Positions 42,912 to 52,301 are shown, numbered from the stretch's first letter. The stretch is DNA of 64,000 nt from JAFDVL01 sp031409955 (GCA_031409955.1 JANNYF010000158.1:1-64000), one strand, 5' to 3'. A program made the numbers and translations. The notes: generated from the sequence alone by a model not told the origin.

Positions 42912-43116
42912 CTATGCCATCCCATAACGTCGCTATTGGCGATAATTCACCGCGCTGAGCCTCAAGCCATCCTTGCTGGAAGCTATCGGCTGCGGTTTTC
43001 AATTCCAGGCTCTCTCGAAACAGGCGCATCATTTGCAGAATATAGGGAAGATATTCTTCCGGGAATGCTTCTAGTTCAGCGATAGCCTGATTACGATAAA
43101 TGGTTGAAATCGCCAT
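42895..43116 (-). CDS. Probable antitoxin of the RelE-type pair
   Basis: 73 residues from ATG 43116. It is helical (NQAIAELEAFPEEYLPYILQ then FQQGWLEAQRGE) and has no helix-turn-helix or RHH that I can see; it resembles small DUF2281-like antitoxin parts. Position ahead of the toxin with overlap is the main support. No strong ribosome site. Confidence 0.65.
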   Translation of the reverse strand: MAISTIYRNQAIAELEAFPEEYLPYILQMMRLFRESLELKTAADSFQQGWLEAQRGELSPIATLWDGIDEKRV

Positions 43117-43184
43117 AAAATTAGCTCTACCCGTAGAGAAAGAAAAAATAAATGTGACGGGACATGATAAACAACGGGCGATTA

Positions 43185-45320
43185 TTACTTGGACTTTGCA
43201 GGTAAAGCAAACGCCACATAACTTCCGCCGGAAGTCGAACCTTTGCCGCCACCCGCTGCAATCACAATGAACTGTCTTCCGTTGACTTGATATGTCGCAG
43301 GCGTCGCATTGCCAGCCGCTGGCAGCGTCGTTTCCCACAATAGCTTTCCGGTCAGTTTATCGAAGGCGCGAAACTTCTGGTCGTAATTCGTGGCACCGAT
43401 AAAAAATAAGCCGTTCTTCGTGACAATCCCGCCGCCGTAATTTTCGCTGCCCGTGTTGCGCACACCTTGCGCGACTAACTGGGGATATTCGCCGAACGGA
43501 ATTTGCCACTTGATGATGCCTTTGTTCAAGTCAATCGCATTCAGCGTCCCCCACGGCGGCGCAATCGCGGGATAGCCTTCGTGATCGAGGAATTTGTTGT
43601 AGCCATCGCTCGTGTATTTCAACTCCATCGGATTCGGCGTGTCCCGATGATCGTTGCCGGATTGCACGCTTTCGCCCGTGAGCAGGAATTGCGACAGCGC
43701 CGCCATTTCGCTGCGACTCAAATCGGGAAAGCCGGGCATCCGGCCCAAGCCGCTGCGAACTAGGCCGCGCAATTCGCTGTCGCTGAACTTCTTGCCAATA
43801 TTGACGAGCGAAGGGAATTCCGGCGGCGTGCCGCTCAAATCTTTTTTGTGGCAGCTTGCGCAATTCGCTTCGTAAATCTGCTTACCGCTGACATTTGCCT
43901 GCAGCTTTGGCCTGTCCACAATGCGCAAAATCCAAGCCATTTCGTTGGAGTTGACGTAATAGAATCCGGTCTCTGGATCGAACGCCGCCCCGCCCCATTC
44001 CCCCGCGCCATCGAAGCCGGGAAACACAATCGTGCCTTCTTTGCTGGGCGGTTCAAATTGCCCGTTGCTCTTGCTCGCGCGGAATTTTTCGAGTGCGAAT
44101 TTACGCGCTTCGGGCGTGCGATTCGTCAGCAGTTCTTCGGTCAGCTTTTGTCGTGCGAACGGTGGCGGTGACGTGGGCAGCGTTTGTGTTTCGGCTAATT
44201 TTTCGCCGTCAATCGGACTCGCCGGGTAGTTTTTTTCTTCCAGCGGAAACAGCGACTTGCCTGTTTCGCGCTCGAACAAAAACACGTGACCGGACTTCGT
44301 CATTTGTGCGACGGCGTCAATCGTTTTGCCGTTCCGTTTGATCGTGACGAGTTGCGGCGCAGACGGGAAGTCCCGATCCCAAACGTCGTGTTTGATGGAC
44401 TGGAAATGCCATTTGCGCGTGCCAGTGTTGGCGTCGAGGCAGAGTAGCGTATTCGCAAACAAATTGTCGCCGTGCCGATTCGCGCCATAAAAATCAAAGG
44501 CCAGCGAACCCGTTGGCACAAAGACCAAGCCGCGCTTTTGATCTACGACCATGCCCGGCCAGTTATTCGCGCCGCCCAGGTATTTCCACCCCTCCGGCGG
44601 ATTCGTTTCGTAGCCGAATTCGCCTGGATGCGGAATCGTGTGAAAGCTCCATTTTTGTTTACCTGTTCTGACATCAAACGCGCGAATGTCACCGGGCGCG
44701 GAGGGCAACGCTTCGCTGGTGAGGAAACCGACCATCAACAAATCTTTATAAATTACACCCGGCGTTGTGTTGCTGAGCGAAAGCCCTTTCGGATCGCGCC
44801 CCAAGCCTTCGCGCAAATCAATTTTGCCGCCGTCCCCAAAACCCGTGACTGGTTTTCCAGAAGCCGCGTCAATCGCAAACAGCCAATGTCGAAAGCCAAA
44901 GTAAATGCGCTTGTCGTTGCCGTCCGCCCAATAGGTCACGCCGCGATTGCGCATCTTGCCGAGCGCGCGATTGCCTTCGTTCGGATCAAAGCTCCATTGC
45001 AATTTGCCCGTCGCGGCATTGAGCGCAATCACGCGCAGCTTCGGCGTCGTCGCGTACATCACGCCGTCTACGATGATCGGATTGCACTGGATTTCTGAGC
45101 CGTTGAATTGGTCGCCGGAATCATACGTCCACGCGACTTGCAATTGGCTGATATTGCGCTTGTTGATTTGGTCGAGTGTCGTGTAGTGAATGTTTTCTGC
45201 GCCGCCGCCGAATTGCCGCCAGTCACGATATTGTTTTTGGGTTTGTGCAGCGGAGTGGTGGTATGCGAGCCAAGCGATCAATGCGACAAAGAGTGTAATA
45301 ATTGTAAGTCGTTGTTTCAT
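43185..45320 (-). CDS. Quinoprotein (PQQ) dehydrogenase with embedded cytochrome c
   Basis: 711 residues from ATG 45320 with a GGAG site. A signal anchor (LTIITLFVALIAWLAYHHSAA) is followed by an eight-bladed PQQ propeller (DWRQFGGGAENIHYTTL, LQVAWTYDSGDQF, ... WQIPFGEYPQL). A heme-binding CASCH with its Met-type partner region (GRMPGFPDLS) is inserted near residues 475-560, between propeller blades rather than at an end. It resembles membrane/periplasmic glucose or alcohol dehydrogenases; the substrate is uncertain. It may feed electrons through the built-in heme. Confidence 0.87.
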   Translation of the reverse strand: MKQRLTIITLFVALIAWLAYHHSAAQTQKQYRDWRQFGGGAENIHYTTLDQINKRNISQLQVAWTYDSGDQFNGSEIQCNPIIVDGVMYATTPKLRVIALNAATGKLQWSFDPNEGNRALGKMRNRGVTYWADGNDKRIYFGFRHWLFAIDAASGKPVTGFGDGGKIDLREGLGRDPKGLSLSNTTPGVIYKDLLMVGFLTSEALPSAPGDIRAFDVRTGKQKWSFHTIPHPGEFGYETNPPEGWKYLGGANNWPGMVVDQKRGLVFVPTGSLAFDFYGANRHGDNLFANTLLCLDANTGTRKWHFQSIKHDVWDRDFPSAPQLVTIKRNGKTIDAVAQMTKSGHVFLFERETGKSLFPLEEKNYPASPIDGEKLAETQTLPTSPPPFARQKLTEELLTNRTPEARKFALEKFRASKSNGQFEPPSKEGTIVFPGFDGAGEWGGAAFDPETGFYYVNSNEMAWILRIVDRPKLQANVSGKQIYEANCASCHKKDLSGTPPEFPSLVNIGKKFSDSELRGLVRSGLGRMPGFPDLSRSEMAALSQFLLTGESVQSGNDHRDTPNPMELKYTSDGYNKFLDHEGYPAIAPPWGTLNAIDLNKGIIKWQIPFGEYPQLVAQGVRNTGSENYGGGIVTKNGLFFIGATNYDQKFRAFDKLTGKLLWETTLPAAGNATPATYQVNGRQFIVIAAGGGKGSTSGGSYVAFALPAKSK

Positions 45321-45362
45321 TGTCTTGCTCCGTAAAAAGAAAACTTTTTGGCACCACAATTG

Positions 45363-45459
45363 TTGCGCGAACTGTTAGTTTGCGTGGTTCCAATACCAAA
45401 GCTCTCGGTTTCACCAAAGGTCTCAGCAAACAACGACGCAAACTAACAGTTCGCGCAAC
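45363..45459. repeat. REP inverted pair upstream of the quinoprotein gene
   Basis: REP units 45363-45385 and 45437-45459 in inverted order, ~50 bases apart; the right unit abuts the stop codon of the esterase gene. This is the REP pair farthest from the RAYT gene in this window. Confidence 0.88.
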
Positions 45460-45460
45460 A

Positions 45461-47005
45461 TTATCTGCACGTAAAATTCGCCGCATCATCAATACTGCCG
45501 TTGCCCTTGTACTTGGCGACTTGCGGATACGGACAGAGCGGGCGCGTGCGGTTTGTCTGCCCATTTACGATGCGCGCGGCGACGATGCTGTCCGGCGCGG
45601 CGCTTTGCTCAACCCATTTCATCAGCGGTGTGAGCTTGTCGAAGCTGCTGCAACCAACGCCGCCACCGCAATGAAACATGCCGGGAACCATAAACAGGCG
45701 GAAGAAATTCGGCGTGCCTGCGCCCATCTTTTCCAAGACGCTTTCGTAATAATCCACGCCCATCTGCGCATTCAACGCCGGATCAGCCCAGCCGAAATAC
45801 ATTAGCAATTTCCCGCTGCGTTTTTGGAACTGCGACAAATCGGGATCGGTCGCGTCCAGCACGTTGTGAATCCATTCCAGGCGCTGCGGGTCTTTGTCAA
45901 AATCAAAGTCCGCAAACTTAAAGTTCGGATTCTTGAAGGCCATGTGGCGGAAAAATGTTTCGGAAAACATCACGCCAATCGTTGGCTCCGCAGTTTCACG
46001 CATGATCCAATTGTCCCAACCGCTGCGGCCATTGGGGCCAGCGATTTCTACGCCAACCGGCCAGCCGGGAAAAATGCGTTTGCCCTGACTCTTCACCTCG
46101 CCATAGATTTTTTCCAGCGTGCCGAGTTGCGCCGTCGTAAAGCAATCCGCCTTGTCTGTGCCTTCCGGGCATTGCGGCAAATCACACGACGGACAGAACT
46201 GACACTTGCGCGGATCATCAATCAGCCCATCTTTCAATCCGTCCTTTTCATCGCACTGCGCGTAGATTTTTTCGGCCAGCAACGACAGTTTGGCGTAAGG
46301 AATCGGAGCCGCCGCCAATGCTTGCGCTATCTTGGTATTGCCGATCATCGTGCCGCTGAAATTCAACACAGGCGCGCCCGCGACGATGCCGTCGAAATCT
46401 TCGGGGAAGCGTTGCGCCAAGATCAAGGCTTGTCTGCCGCCGGTCGAGCAGCCTTCAAAATATGACCGTGTCGGCTTTGTGCCGAAATACGCTTCCGCAA
46501 TTCGTTTGCCCGTCATCGCCGTGGTGTGGAGCGAACGAAACGCGTAATCCAACAGCTTCTGCCGATTGACCGCAAAGGTGCCGAGCGGTTCGGTCGCTGC
46601 GTCGTGTCCAGTGTTCGTGTCCGCGACAACAAAGCCACGCCGAATGGCGGTGTTGCGTTGTCCGATGCGGTTCGGTGCCTCCATCGCTTCGCCCGCGTAG
46701 CCGCCGTTGCCGAACATATAAAAGCGGCGATTCCACGTCGCGGGCAAGTTCACTTCAAATTGAATTTCAGGTTGGATCAACCCTTTGACGCGACACCGTT
46801 CGGGTGCGTCCGCCGTGGCGGGAAGCAACGTCGCGGTTTCAATTGTGAATTCGTAGCCCGTCAGGCTGCGCAAGTCGGCGCAGGCACATTTCGGCTGCAG
46901 CGCGGTTTCGCCCGCAGGTGGGCTGAGCGGCGCGTTCTGTGCGTGTCCGATTCCAAGCAGCAGTGCAATCCCTGCGACAACTCTCAAGCAAGCAATTTTG
47001 TTCAT
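45461..47005 (-). CDS. Tannase/feruloyl esterase family protein
   Basis: 514 residues with a signal peptide (LRVVAGIALLLGIGHAQ). The nucleophile Ser is in YFEGCSTGGRQAL (~187), the acid region is FGWADPALNA, and the His is in GMFHCGGGVGC near 440; the cysteines beside Ser and His are the disulfide pair known from this family (CS-D-HC motif). Many other Cys (SCDLPQC) mark the lid. Likely hydrolyses aromatic esters outside the cytoplasm. It may form one operon with the quinoprotein gene, though a REP pair lies between. Confidence 0.87.
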   Translation of the reverse strand: MNKIACLRVVAGIALLLGIGHAQNAPLSPPAGETALQPKCACADLRSLTGYEFTIETATLLPATADAPERCRVKGLIQPEIQFEVNLPATWNRRFYMFGNGGYAGEAMEAPNRIGQRNTAIRRGFVVADTNTGHDAATEPLGTFAVNRQKLLDYAFRSLHTTAMTGKRIAEAYFGTKPTRSYFEGCSTGGRQALILAQRFPEDFDGIVAGAPVLNFSGTMIGNTKIAQALAAAPIPYAKLSLLAEKIYAQCDEKDGLKDGLIDDPRKCQFCPSCDLPQCPEGTDKADCFTTAQLGTLEKIYGEVKSQGKRIFPGWPVGVEIAGPNGRSGWDNWIMRETAEPTIGVMFSETFFRHMAFKNPNFKFADFDFDKDPQRLEWIHNVLDATDPDLSQFQKRSGKLLMYFGWADPALNAQMGVDYYESVLEKMGAGTPNFFRLFMVPGMFHCGGGVGCSSFDKLTPLMKWVEQSAAPDSIVAARIVNGQTNRTRPLCPYPQVAKYKGNGSIDDAANFTCR

Positions 47006-47027
47006 GGGTTTTTGACCTCCGCTGTTG

Positions 47028-47118
47028 CTGATTCCTGATGCCCGATCCCTGCTTCCTGCTCACCAAAACTCTTCTTTTGTGGTCAGGAATCGGGCAGCGA
47101 GAATCAGGGATCAGGTTA
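47028..47118. repeat. Imperfect palindrome between the esterase and xylulokinase genes
   Basis: Left arm GATTCCTGATGCCCGATCCC and right arm AGGAATCGGGCAGCGAGAATC.. form a long imperfect stem. It is of the GATTCCTGAT/ATCAGGAATC type and fills the gap. Confidence 0.55.
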
Positions 47119-47123
47119 GAGAT

Positions 47124-48653
47124 TTACGGTTGTGCTATCAATTTGCGATGCTCGCTGAACGATGCACCCAGATCGTTTGCCAAGCGGTCGTGCAGCGTTT
47201 GCATCCTGGCATACAACGCGACGTTCGCGGCATTCGGTTTCGCGCGCGTCGTTTCATCCAATGCGAGATAGCGATCACATAATTCGGCAATACTGACGGG
47301 CGCGCCTTGTTGTTTGCGATACGCCCATATCGCTTGAACTGCCGCGCCGACCGCTGCGCCTTCTTCGCTGACGGTGCAAACGACCTCGGCATTGAACACG
47401 TCGGCCATGATCTGTCGCCAAACTTTGCTTTTTGCGCCGCCACCCGTGGCGCGAATTTCTGTCGGCGTGATGCCCAATTCGCAGAAACGATTCAAGCCGT
47501 AATTCAAACCGAGCGTCGTGCCTTCCATCGCAGCGCGCGCGAAATGGGCGACGGTGAATGTTTGCTCGCGCAAGCCGAAATACACGCCCGTGCCGTCGGG
47601 AACATTTGGCGTGCGCTCGCCTTCAAAGAAGGGGATCAGCAGCAAGCCATCATTGCCTGCGGGCATGGATTCGGCAGCCTTTGATAATTCAGCGTGTGAA
47701 AGTTTGAAACGCTCGCGCACCATCTTTGTGGCGACAGTGACATTCATCGTGCAAACCAGCGGCAGCCATTGACCCGTCGAATCGCAGAACGCTGCGACTT
47801 CGCCTTTCGGATCAATCACGGGATGCGACGAGCAGGCGTAAATCGTGCCGGATGTCCCAAGCGAAACCGTGACGACACCCGCTTTCACATTGCCTGTGCC
47901 AATCGCGCCCATCATATTGTCGCCGCCGCCGGAACTGACGATGACGGCATTGCTGAGGCCGAATTCATTGGCTAAATCGGCGCGCAATGTGCCTGCGATG
48001 TCGTCCGCCTTGATGAGGCTCGGCAGCATTTCAGCAATGCGCGGATCAATCGTATCAATCGCGGCTTGCGACCATTGACGATTTTTCACGTCAAGCAACG
48101 CCGTGCCCGACGCGTCGCCGTGTTCCATCGTTTTGCGACCTGTGAGCCAGAAGTTGATGTAATCGTGCGGCAGCAAAATGGACGCGAGACGCGCGTAGTT
48201 TTCCGGCTCATGATGTTTGAGCCAGAGAATTTTGGATGCCGTGAAGCCCGCCGGAACGCCGTTGCCAACGGCTTCAATCGTTTTGTCGAGGCCGCCGAGG
48301 TTGCTGATGATTTCGTCGCATTCGGCTGACGTCGCCGTATCGCACCAGAGCTTCGCGGGGCGAATCACTTGATCGTTGGCATCCAACGGCACAAAGCCGT
48401 GTTGTTGGCCCGAAACGCCGATCCCTTTCACCGCCGCCCTGTCAATATTGGCTTTCGACAAGGCTGCCTTGATCGTCGCCTTGACCGCCGCAATCCATTC
48501 GGACGGATGTTGTTCCTTGTGACCCGCAGGCAAGTCTGGAATCAACTTATACGAGGCAGAAGCCGATGCGATGACTGCGCCGGATTCTGCATCAAGCAGA
48601 ATGGTTTTGGTGCTTTGCGTGCCGCTGTCAATGCCGATGAAATATTTGCTCAT
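47124..48653 (-). CDS. xylB: Xylulokinase (FGGY family)
   Basis: 509 residues. N-terminal ATPase fold YFIGIDSGTQSTKTILLDA, substrate loop GVSGQQHGFVPLD, the Asp in CDTATSAECDEI/LLPHDYINFWLTG, and C-terminal FGGY parts (TVSLGTSGTIYA, RATGGGAKSKVWRQIMADVF). Phosphorylates D-xylulose; the close FGGY relatives (ribulokinase and others) are less likely given the MEHGDASGTALLD segment. It belongs to the minus-strand sugar region with the transporter at 51-56 kb. Confidence 0.88.
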   Translation of the reverse strand: MSKYFIGIDSGTQSTKTILLDAESGAVIASASASYKLIPDLPAGHKEQHPSEWIAAVKATIKAALSKANIDRAAVKGIGVSGQQHGFVPLDANDQVIRPAKLWCDTATSAECDEIISNLGGLDKTIEAVGNGVPAGFTASKILWLKHHEPENYARLASILLPHDYINFWLTGRKTMEHGDASGTALLDVKNRQWSQAAIDTIDPRIAEMLPSLIKADDIAGTLRADLANEFGLSNAVIVSSGGGDNMMGAIGTGNVKAGVVTVSLGTSGTIYACSSHPVIDPKGEVAAFCDSTGQWLPLVCTMNVTVATKMVRERFKLSHAELSKAAESMPAGNDGLLLIPFFEGERTPNVPDGTGVYFGLREQTFTVAHFARAAMEGTTLGLNYGLNRFCELGITPTEIRATGGGAKSKVWRQIMADVFNAEVVCTVSEEGAAVGAAVQAIWAYRKQQGAPVSIAELCDRYLALDETTRAKPNAANVALYARMQTLHDRLANDLGASFSEHRKLIAQP

Positions 48654-48674
48654 AGAGAATGGGAAAGAAGAAAT

Positions 48675-48800
48675 TCACCACGGAGCGCACGGGGAACACG
48701 GAGTTTTTTTGACAGGATTGACAAGATTGGATTGATCCTGTTCATCTTGTCAATCTTGTCTGATTTTCTCTGTGTGCTCCGTGCGCTCCGTGGTTTCATT
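48675..48800. repeat. Large hairpin repeat, CCACGGAG variant of the CCACGAAG family, copy 4
   Basis: Outer arms TTCACCACGGAGCGCAC and the complement GTGCGCTCCGTGG; inner arms GACAGGATTGACAAGAT and ATCTTGTCAATCTTGTC. The inner part is nearly the same as in copy 1 while the outer arms carry GGAG for GAAG. Confidence 0.75.
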
Positions 48801-48814
48801 CCGATCATTTCTGC

Positions 48815-49786
48815 TCAGCCAGCAACTTTTTTATAGCTTTGCCCGACGCGATCAGAGGCGTTGTAAAGCGTTCGCAACGGAACTGCGCCAAATAATTTGT
48901 AATCACCAATCGCGGTCAACCCGGCAGAAGCGACGCAACCGCACTGCGAACAGTCGGGATCGCCGCCAAATTGACAGGGTGAAATTTTACTTTTCAAATC
49001 CGCCGTCAGGTTTAAAGTCGTGCGCGAAAAAATGCACTCGTCAGGATTGGAAGGAGGATTTCTGTAGCCGTCCAATGTCATATCGTGCAAATCCAGTTTG
49101 GGAAACTTGGCGCGTAACACGGCGAGTTCATCCAGCAGCCGCAGCTTGGTTGCGCGGTCGAGAATTTCAATGTCCGTCGCTCCTTTTTGCGGCGTGAACA
49201 GACTGAACCACACGCGTTTGACTTCTGATTTCGCCGACCAGAACGCGAGAAACTCTGCCAGGTAGCCCGCCCGTTTGGCGATCTGACTGGTAATCGTGCA
49301 ATGCACCGTGATCTGATGCCCCACGATGTTTTTCAGAATTTTATCGTAGGTGGCAGGTTTGCGCCGCTCATCGTGTTCCGGTTGCAAGCCATCAATCGAA
49401 ACTACGAAATACAGTCCCGGAATCTGCGCCCATTCTTTCGGAATCTCGCGGACGGCACTGGTCACCAGTTGCGTAGTAATCCCCATCTTTCCGATTTCAG
49501 GGAGAATCGAATTCAACTCCCGAAACCGGACTAATGGCTCGCCGCCGACGATGGAAAGATGTAACGGGCGATGCTCACGAACCGTGCGCAAAACCGCTTC
49601 GACCAGGTCTTCGCCTTTATGATCGGCGAGTGACCGCAGCGGCCCCAGATCGCCCAGATGTTCAGGTTCATACGCGTAACAACCCGGACACCGCAGCGGG
49701 CATTCCCGCGTGATTTCAATCGAAAGAGACGGATAGTCTCCTTGCAAAATACGACCCCAAGCGCGAACTACATCGCTTTTTTTCAT
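48815..49786 (-). CDS. Radical SAM protein
   Basis: 323 residues. The CxxxCxxC cluster is C29-C33-C36 in ECPLRCPGCYAY. GGEP (SIVGGEPLVRF) binds SAM. A Cys group near the C-terminus (CQFGGDPDCSQCGC) could hold an auxiliary cluster as in SPASM/twitch enzymes. The organisation resembles MoaA/PqqE-like and hopanoid HpnH-like enzymes. No precursor peptide or partner gene is evident among the sugar genes around it, so the substrate is unknown. Confidence 0.85.
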   Translation of the reverse strand: MKKSDVVRAWGRILQGDYPSLSIEITRECPLRCPGCYAYEPEHLGDLGPLRSLADHKGEDLVEAVLRTVREHRPLHLSIVGGEPLVRFRELNSILPEIGKMGITTQLVTSAVREIPKEWAQIPGLYFVVSIDGLQPEHDERRKPATYDKILKNIVGHQITVHCTITSQIAKRAGYLAEFLAFWSAKSEVKRVWFSLFTPQKGATDIEILDRATKLRLLDELAVLRAKFPKLDLHDMTLDGYRNPPSNPDECIFSRTTLNLTADLKSKISPCQFGGDPDCSQCGCVASAGLTAIGDYKLFGAVPLRTLYNASDRVGQSYKKVAG

Positions 49787-49882
49787 TCAATCTCCTTTGA
49801 TTTATTCGGTACTTATAAACTCATCAACTGGGATTGAAGTCAAGCCGTGCCTCCGCGCCCCAAGTGTCAGATTGGTTGCGCC

Positions 49883-50722
49883 TTAGCCCGCGACGCACGG
49901 ATTGCGCAGCAGGCCTAAACCTTCGATTTCGACTTCGTAAACATCGCCGTCTTTCAGCACAATCGGCGGTTTGCGGAAGATGCCGACGCCTTCGGGCGTG
50001 CCGGTAGCGATCACATCACCCGGCTCCAGCGTAATGCCTTCGGTGATGAAGTTGATCAATTTCGGAAGCTTGAAGATTAACTTGCTGGTGCTGGACGATT
50101 GCATCGTGGTGCCATTCAAGCGGCCTTCGATTTTCAAATTGTGAACATCGGCGATTTCGTCTTTGGTTGTGATGAACGGGCCGATGGGGCAAAACGTATC
50201 CTGTCCTTTGCCGCGAATCCATTGCTTGTCGCCGAATTGCAAATCGCGCGCGCTCACGTCGTGCAAACAGGCATAGCCGAACACGTAATTCAGCGCGTCT
50301 TCTTCGCTGACTTGTTTCGCGCGCTTGCCAATGATGACCGCGAGTTCGGCTTCGTAGTCCACTTGATGCGCGTGCTTGGGCAGCACGATGTTGCCATTGT
50401 GCGCGTTGAGCGAATTCGGCAATTTCATAAACACCATCGGCGATTCGGGCAACGCCGCGCCTTGCTCCAAGGCGTGATCCAAATAGTTTTGCCCGATGGC
50501 GATGATTTGCCGGGGATACACGGCAGGTAAATATTCGACCGCATCCAGCGCATACGCCGTCTTGGCAGTGGCATCGCTCAAAGCTTTGGCAATTACGCCG
50601 AAGCGTTCGATGGCATCGTTCATGGTCGGAGCGATGTCGGTGACATCTACGATTACGTCGCCGCGCAAAATGCCGAGACGTGTTCCTTCTGTGTCTTTGG
50701 TTTTGAATTGTGCGAGTTTCAT
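49883..50722 (-). CDS. Fumarylacetoacetate hydrolase family protein
   Basis: 279 residues. The FAH-family core is seen: IAIGQNYLDHALEQGA, DYEAELAVIIGKRAKQVSEE (metal-binding Glu residues), the cofactor loop GYACLHDVSARDLQF, KGQDTFCPIGPF and GDVIATGTPEGVG. Related enzymes cleave acylpyruvates such as 2,4-didehydro-3-deoxy-L-rhamnonate or 5-oxopent-3-ene tricarboxylate. With the sugar transporter and dehydrogenase nearby, a role in a non-phosphorylated sugar acid route is likely (inference). Confidence 0.87.
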   Translation of the reverse strand: MKLAQFKTKDTEGTRLGILRGDVIVDVTDIAPTMNDAIERFGVIAKALSDATAKTAYALDAVEYLPAVYPRQIIAIGQNYLDHALEQGAALPESPMVFMKLPNSLNAHNGNIVLPKHAHQVDYEAELAVIIGKRAKQVSEEDALNYVFGYACLHDVSARDLQFGDKQWIRGKGQDTFCPIGPFITTKDEIADVHNLKIEGRLNGTTMQSSSTSKLIFKLPKLINFITEGITLEPGDVIATGTPEGVGIFRKPPIVLKDGDVYEVEIEGLGLLRNPCVAG

Positions 50723-50749
50723 AATTTGAGTCGGAATAGCTGAAACGCG

Positions 50750-51031
50750 TTATGCGAATTCAGCCACATTAACAGTTCGTTGTCTCACGTATTTGGATTG
50801 ATTCTTGAGGATTTCTTCGAGCATTTTGAGGACCTCACCCGTCAGGTAAGTTTGCCCGCAATTACTACAAGTCATCGTGGGAATGTCTTGGACGATAAGC
50901 ATTTTCGCACCCCGTCCGAAGACATGGGGTTTGATAATTCTGCGAGCTGTTTGTTCGCCGCAAAACGAACAAACCTGAGCGTGCTCGGCGGTATTGTTTG
51001 CACGAGCTTTTTTAGGTACTGCTTTGCCCAT
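50750..51031 (-). CDS. YgiT-type zinc finger antitoxin
   Basis: 93 residues from ATG 51031; a TTG at 51040 overlaps the toxin stop and is the alternative. Two CxxC pairs (CSFCGEQ and CSNCGQTY) form the MqsA-like zinc finger, with a helical C-terminus (VLKMLEEILKNQSKYV) and no helix-turn-helix, so it is the short YgiT type. It follows the DUF4258 toxin gene. Confidence 0.85.
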   Translation of the reverse strand: MGKAVPKKARANNTAEHAQVCSFCGEQTARRIIKPHVFGRGAKMLIVQDIPTMTCSNCGQTYLTGEVLKMLEEILKNQSKYVRQRTVNVAEFA

Positions 51032-51036
51032 AACTT

Positions 51037-51321
51037 TCAAAAGTGTCTGTAGACAGTAATAACGACAGTGTCATCATCGCGTCCGAGTTTAGCAACCGCT
51101 TCAATGGGGCTATCATCCGTTGCTGGGCCTTCAATCACATACTTCCATTCGTGCCAATCTTCGTCCCATTGTCGCTCATTGATCTCTCCGAACAAAATGC
51201 AATGCTCAAGGTCAGATGGTAAAAGTTCGTCATCGTACATTTCATCAACGGCGTGAAGTGTCAGCGTCATCTTTCCGCCCCTGACACGTTGCCGCATCTC
51301 AACCAGGACTTTCTTGAACAT
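51037..51321 (-). CDS. DUF4258 putative toxin
   Basis: 94 residues. LTLHAVDEMYDDELLPSDLE, CILFGEINERQWDEDW and the terminal VVITVYRHF fit DUF4258, a RelE-like fold that is often paired with YgiT zinc fingers. Toxin first, antitoxin second is the usual order. The pair sits inside the sugar transport operon, between the permease and the FAH-family gene. Confidence 0.82.
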   Translation of the reverse strand: MFKKVLVEMRQRVRGGKMTLTLHAVDEMYDDELLPSDLEHCILFGEINERQWDEDWHEWKYVIEGPATDDSPIEAVAKLGRDDDTVVITVYRHF

Positions 51322-51350
51322 TTGCTTTTTTGGAACAACAGGTGAGGAAG

Positions 51351-52301
51351 TTACTCTGCGATTTCAAATTTCCGTCTCTGGAATTCATCGAATGTGACCG
51401 CCAAAACAATCACGGAGCCGATGACGATTTTTTGGATGAAGGGCGAAATGCCCAATAAATTCGCGCCGTTCGACAGCACGCCCATAATTAACGAGCCGAT
51501 GATTGTGCCGACGACTGTGCCTTGTCCGCCGCTCAAGCTGCCGCCGCCAATCACGACCGCCGCGATCACGTTCAACTCGTAGCCTTCGCCCGCCGTTGGC
51601 ACGCCTGTCACGAGCCTTGCGGTTTCAATCGCGCCTGCCAAACCAGTTAACGCGCCCAGAATGCAGTAAAACAAAATCTGGTAGCGCGACACCCGAATGC
51701 CCGCGTACCGCGCGGCTTCGATGTTGCTGCCAATCGCGTAGCAGTAGCGTCCGGGCCGGGTGCTGGTCAGCAGGAAATGGATGATTAAAGCAATTGCCAC
51801 GACAATCAGCAATGGCACGGGGATGCTGAGCACTGTGCCTTCGGCAAGCTTGCCAAAGTTTTCCGGCAGATTCACCACGCCGTTGCCATCCGTAATCAGC
51901 AACGCGATGCCGCGATAGATGCCGAGCGCGCCAAGCGTCACAATGAACGGCGGAATTTTCAGCGTCGTCACCGCGAGGCCGTTGATAAATCCGCCGATCA
52001 ATCCAACTGCGATGCACGCGGCAATGCCTGCCAGAACGACGCCGAGCGAGTTGCCTCGGTTGGTCATCACCATTGCGCCGCAACAGCCTGCGAGCGCGAG
52101 CAATGATCCGACCGACAGGTCAATCCCGCCAGACACCATCACCATCGTCATGCCCATTGCCATCACGGTGATGACAGCGGTTTGGCGGGCGACACTGGCC
52201 AGATTGCCGGGCGACAGAAAGAGCGGCTCCAACACCGCCACAATCAGGCATAGCACGATCAGACTGATGAAGGGCAAAAAGCGTTTGATGAGATCAGGCA
52301 T
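51351..52301 (-). CDS. Sugar ABC transporter permease (RbsC-like)
   Basis: 316 residues from ATG 52301. About 8-10 membrane helices; the family stretch GMTMVMVSGGIDLSVGSLLA (~residues 65-84) and VIAAVVIGGGSLSGGQGTV are present. It forms the channel of a ribose/xylose/arabinose-type importer with the adjacent ATPase and binding protein. The frame runs on upstream but those codons cover the small membrane-protein gene. Its start is 2 bases after that small gene's stop. Confidence 0.92.
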   Translation of the reverse strand: MPDLIKRFLPFISLIVLCLIVAVLEPLFLSPGNLASVARQTAVITVMAMGMTMVMVSGGIDLSVGSLLALAGCCGAMVMTNRGNSLGVVLAGIAACIAVGLIGGFINGLAVTTLKIPPFIVTLGALGIYRGIALLITDGNGVVNLPENFGKLAEGTVLSIPVPLLIVVAIALIIHFLLTSTRPGRYCYAIGSNIEAARYAGIRVSRYQILFYCILGALTGLAGAIETARLVTGVPTAGEGYELNVIAAVVIGGGSLSGGQGTVVGTIIGSLIMGVLSNGANLLGISPFIQKIVIGSVIVLAVTFDEFQRRKFEIAE

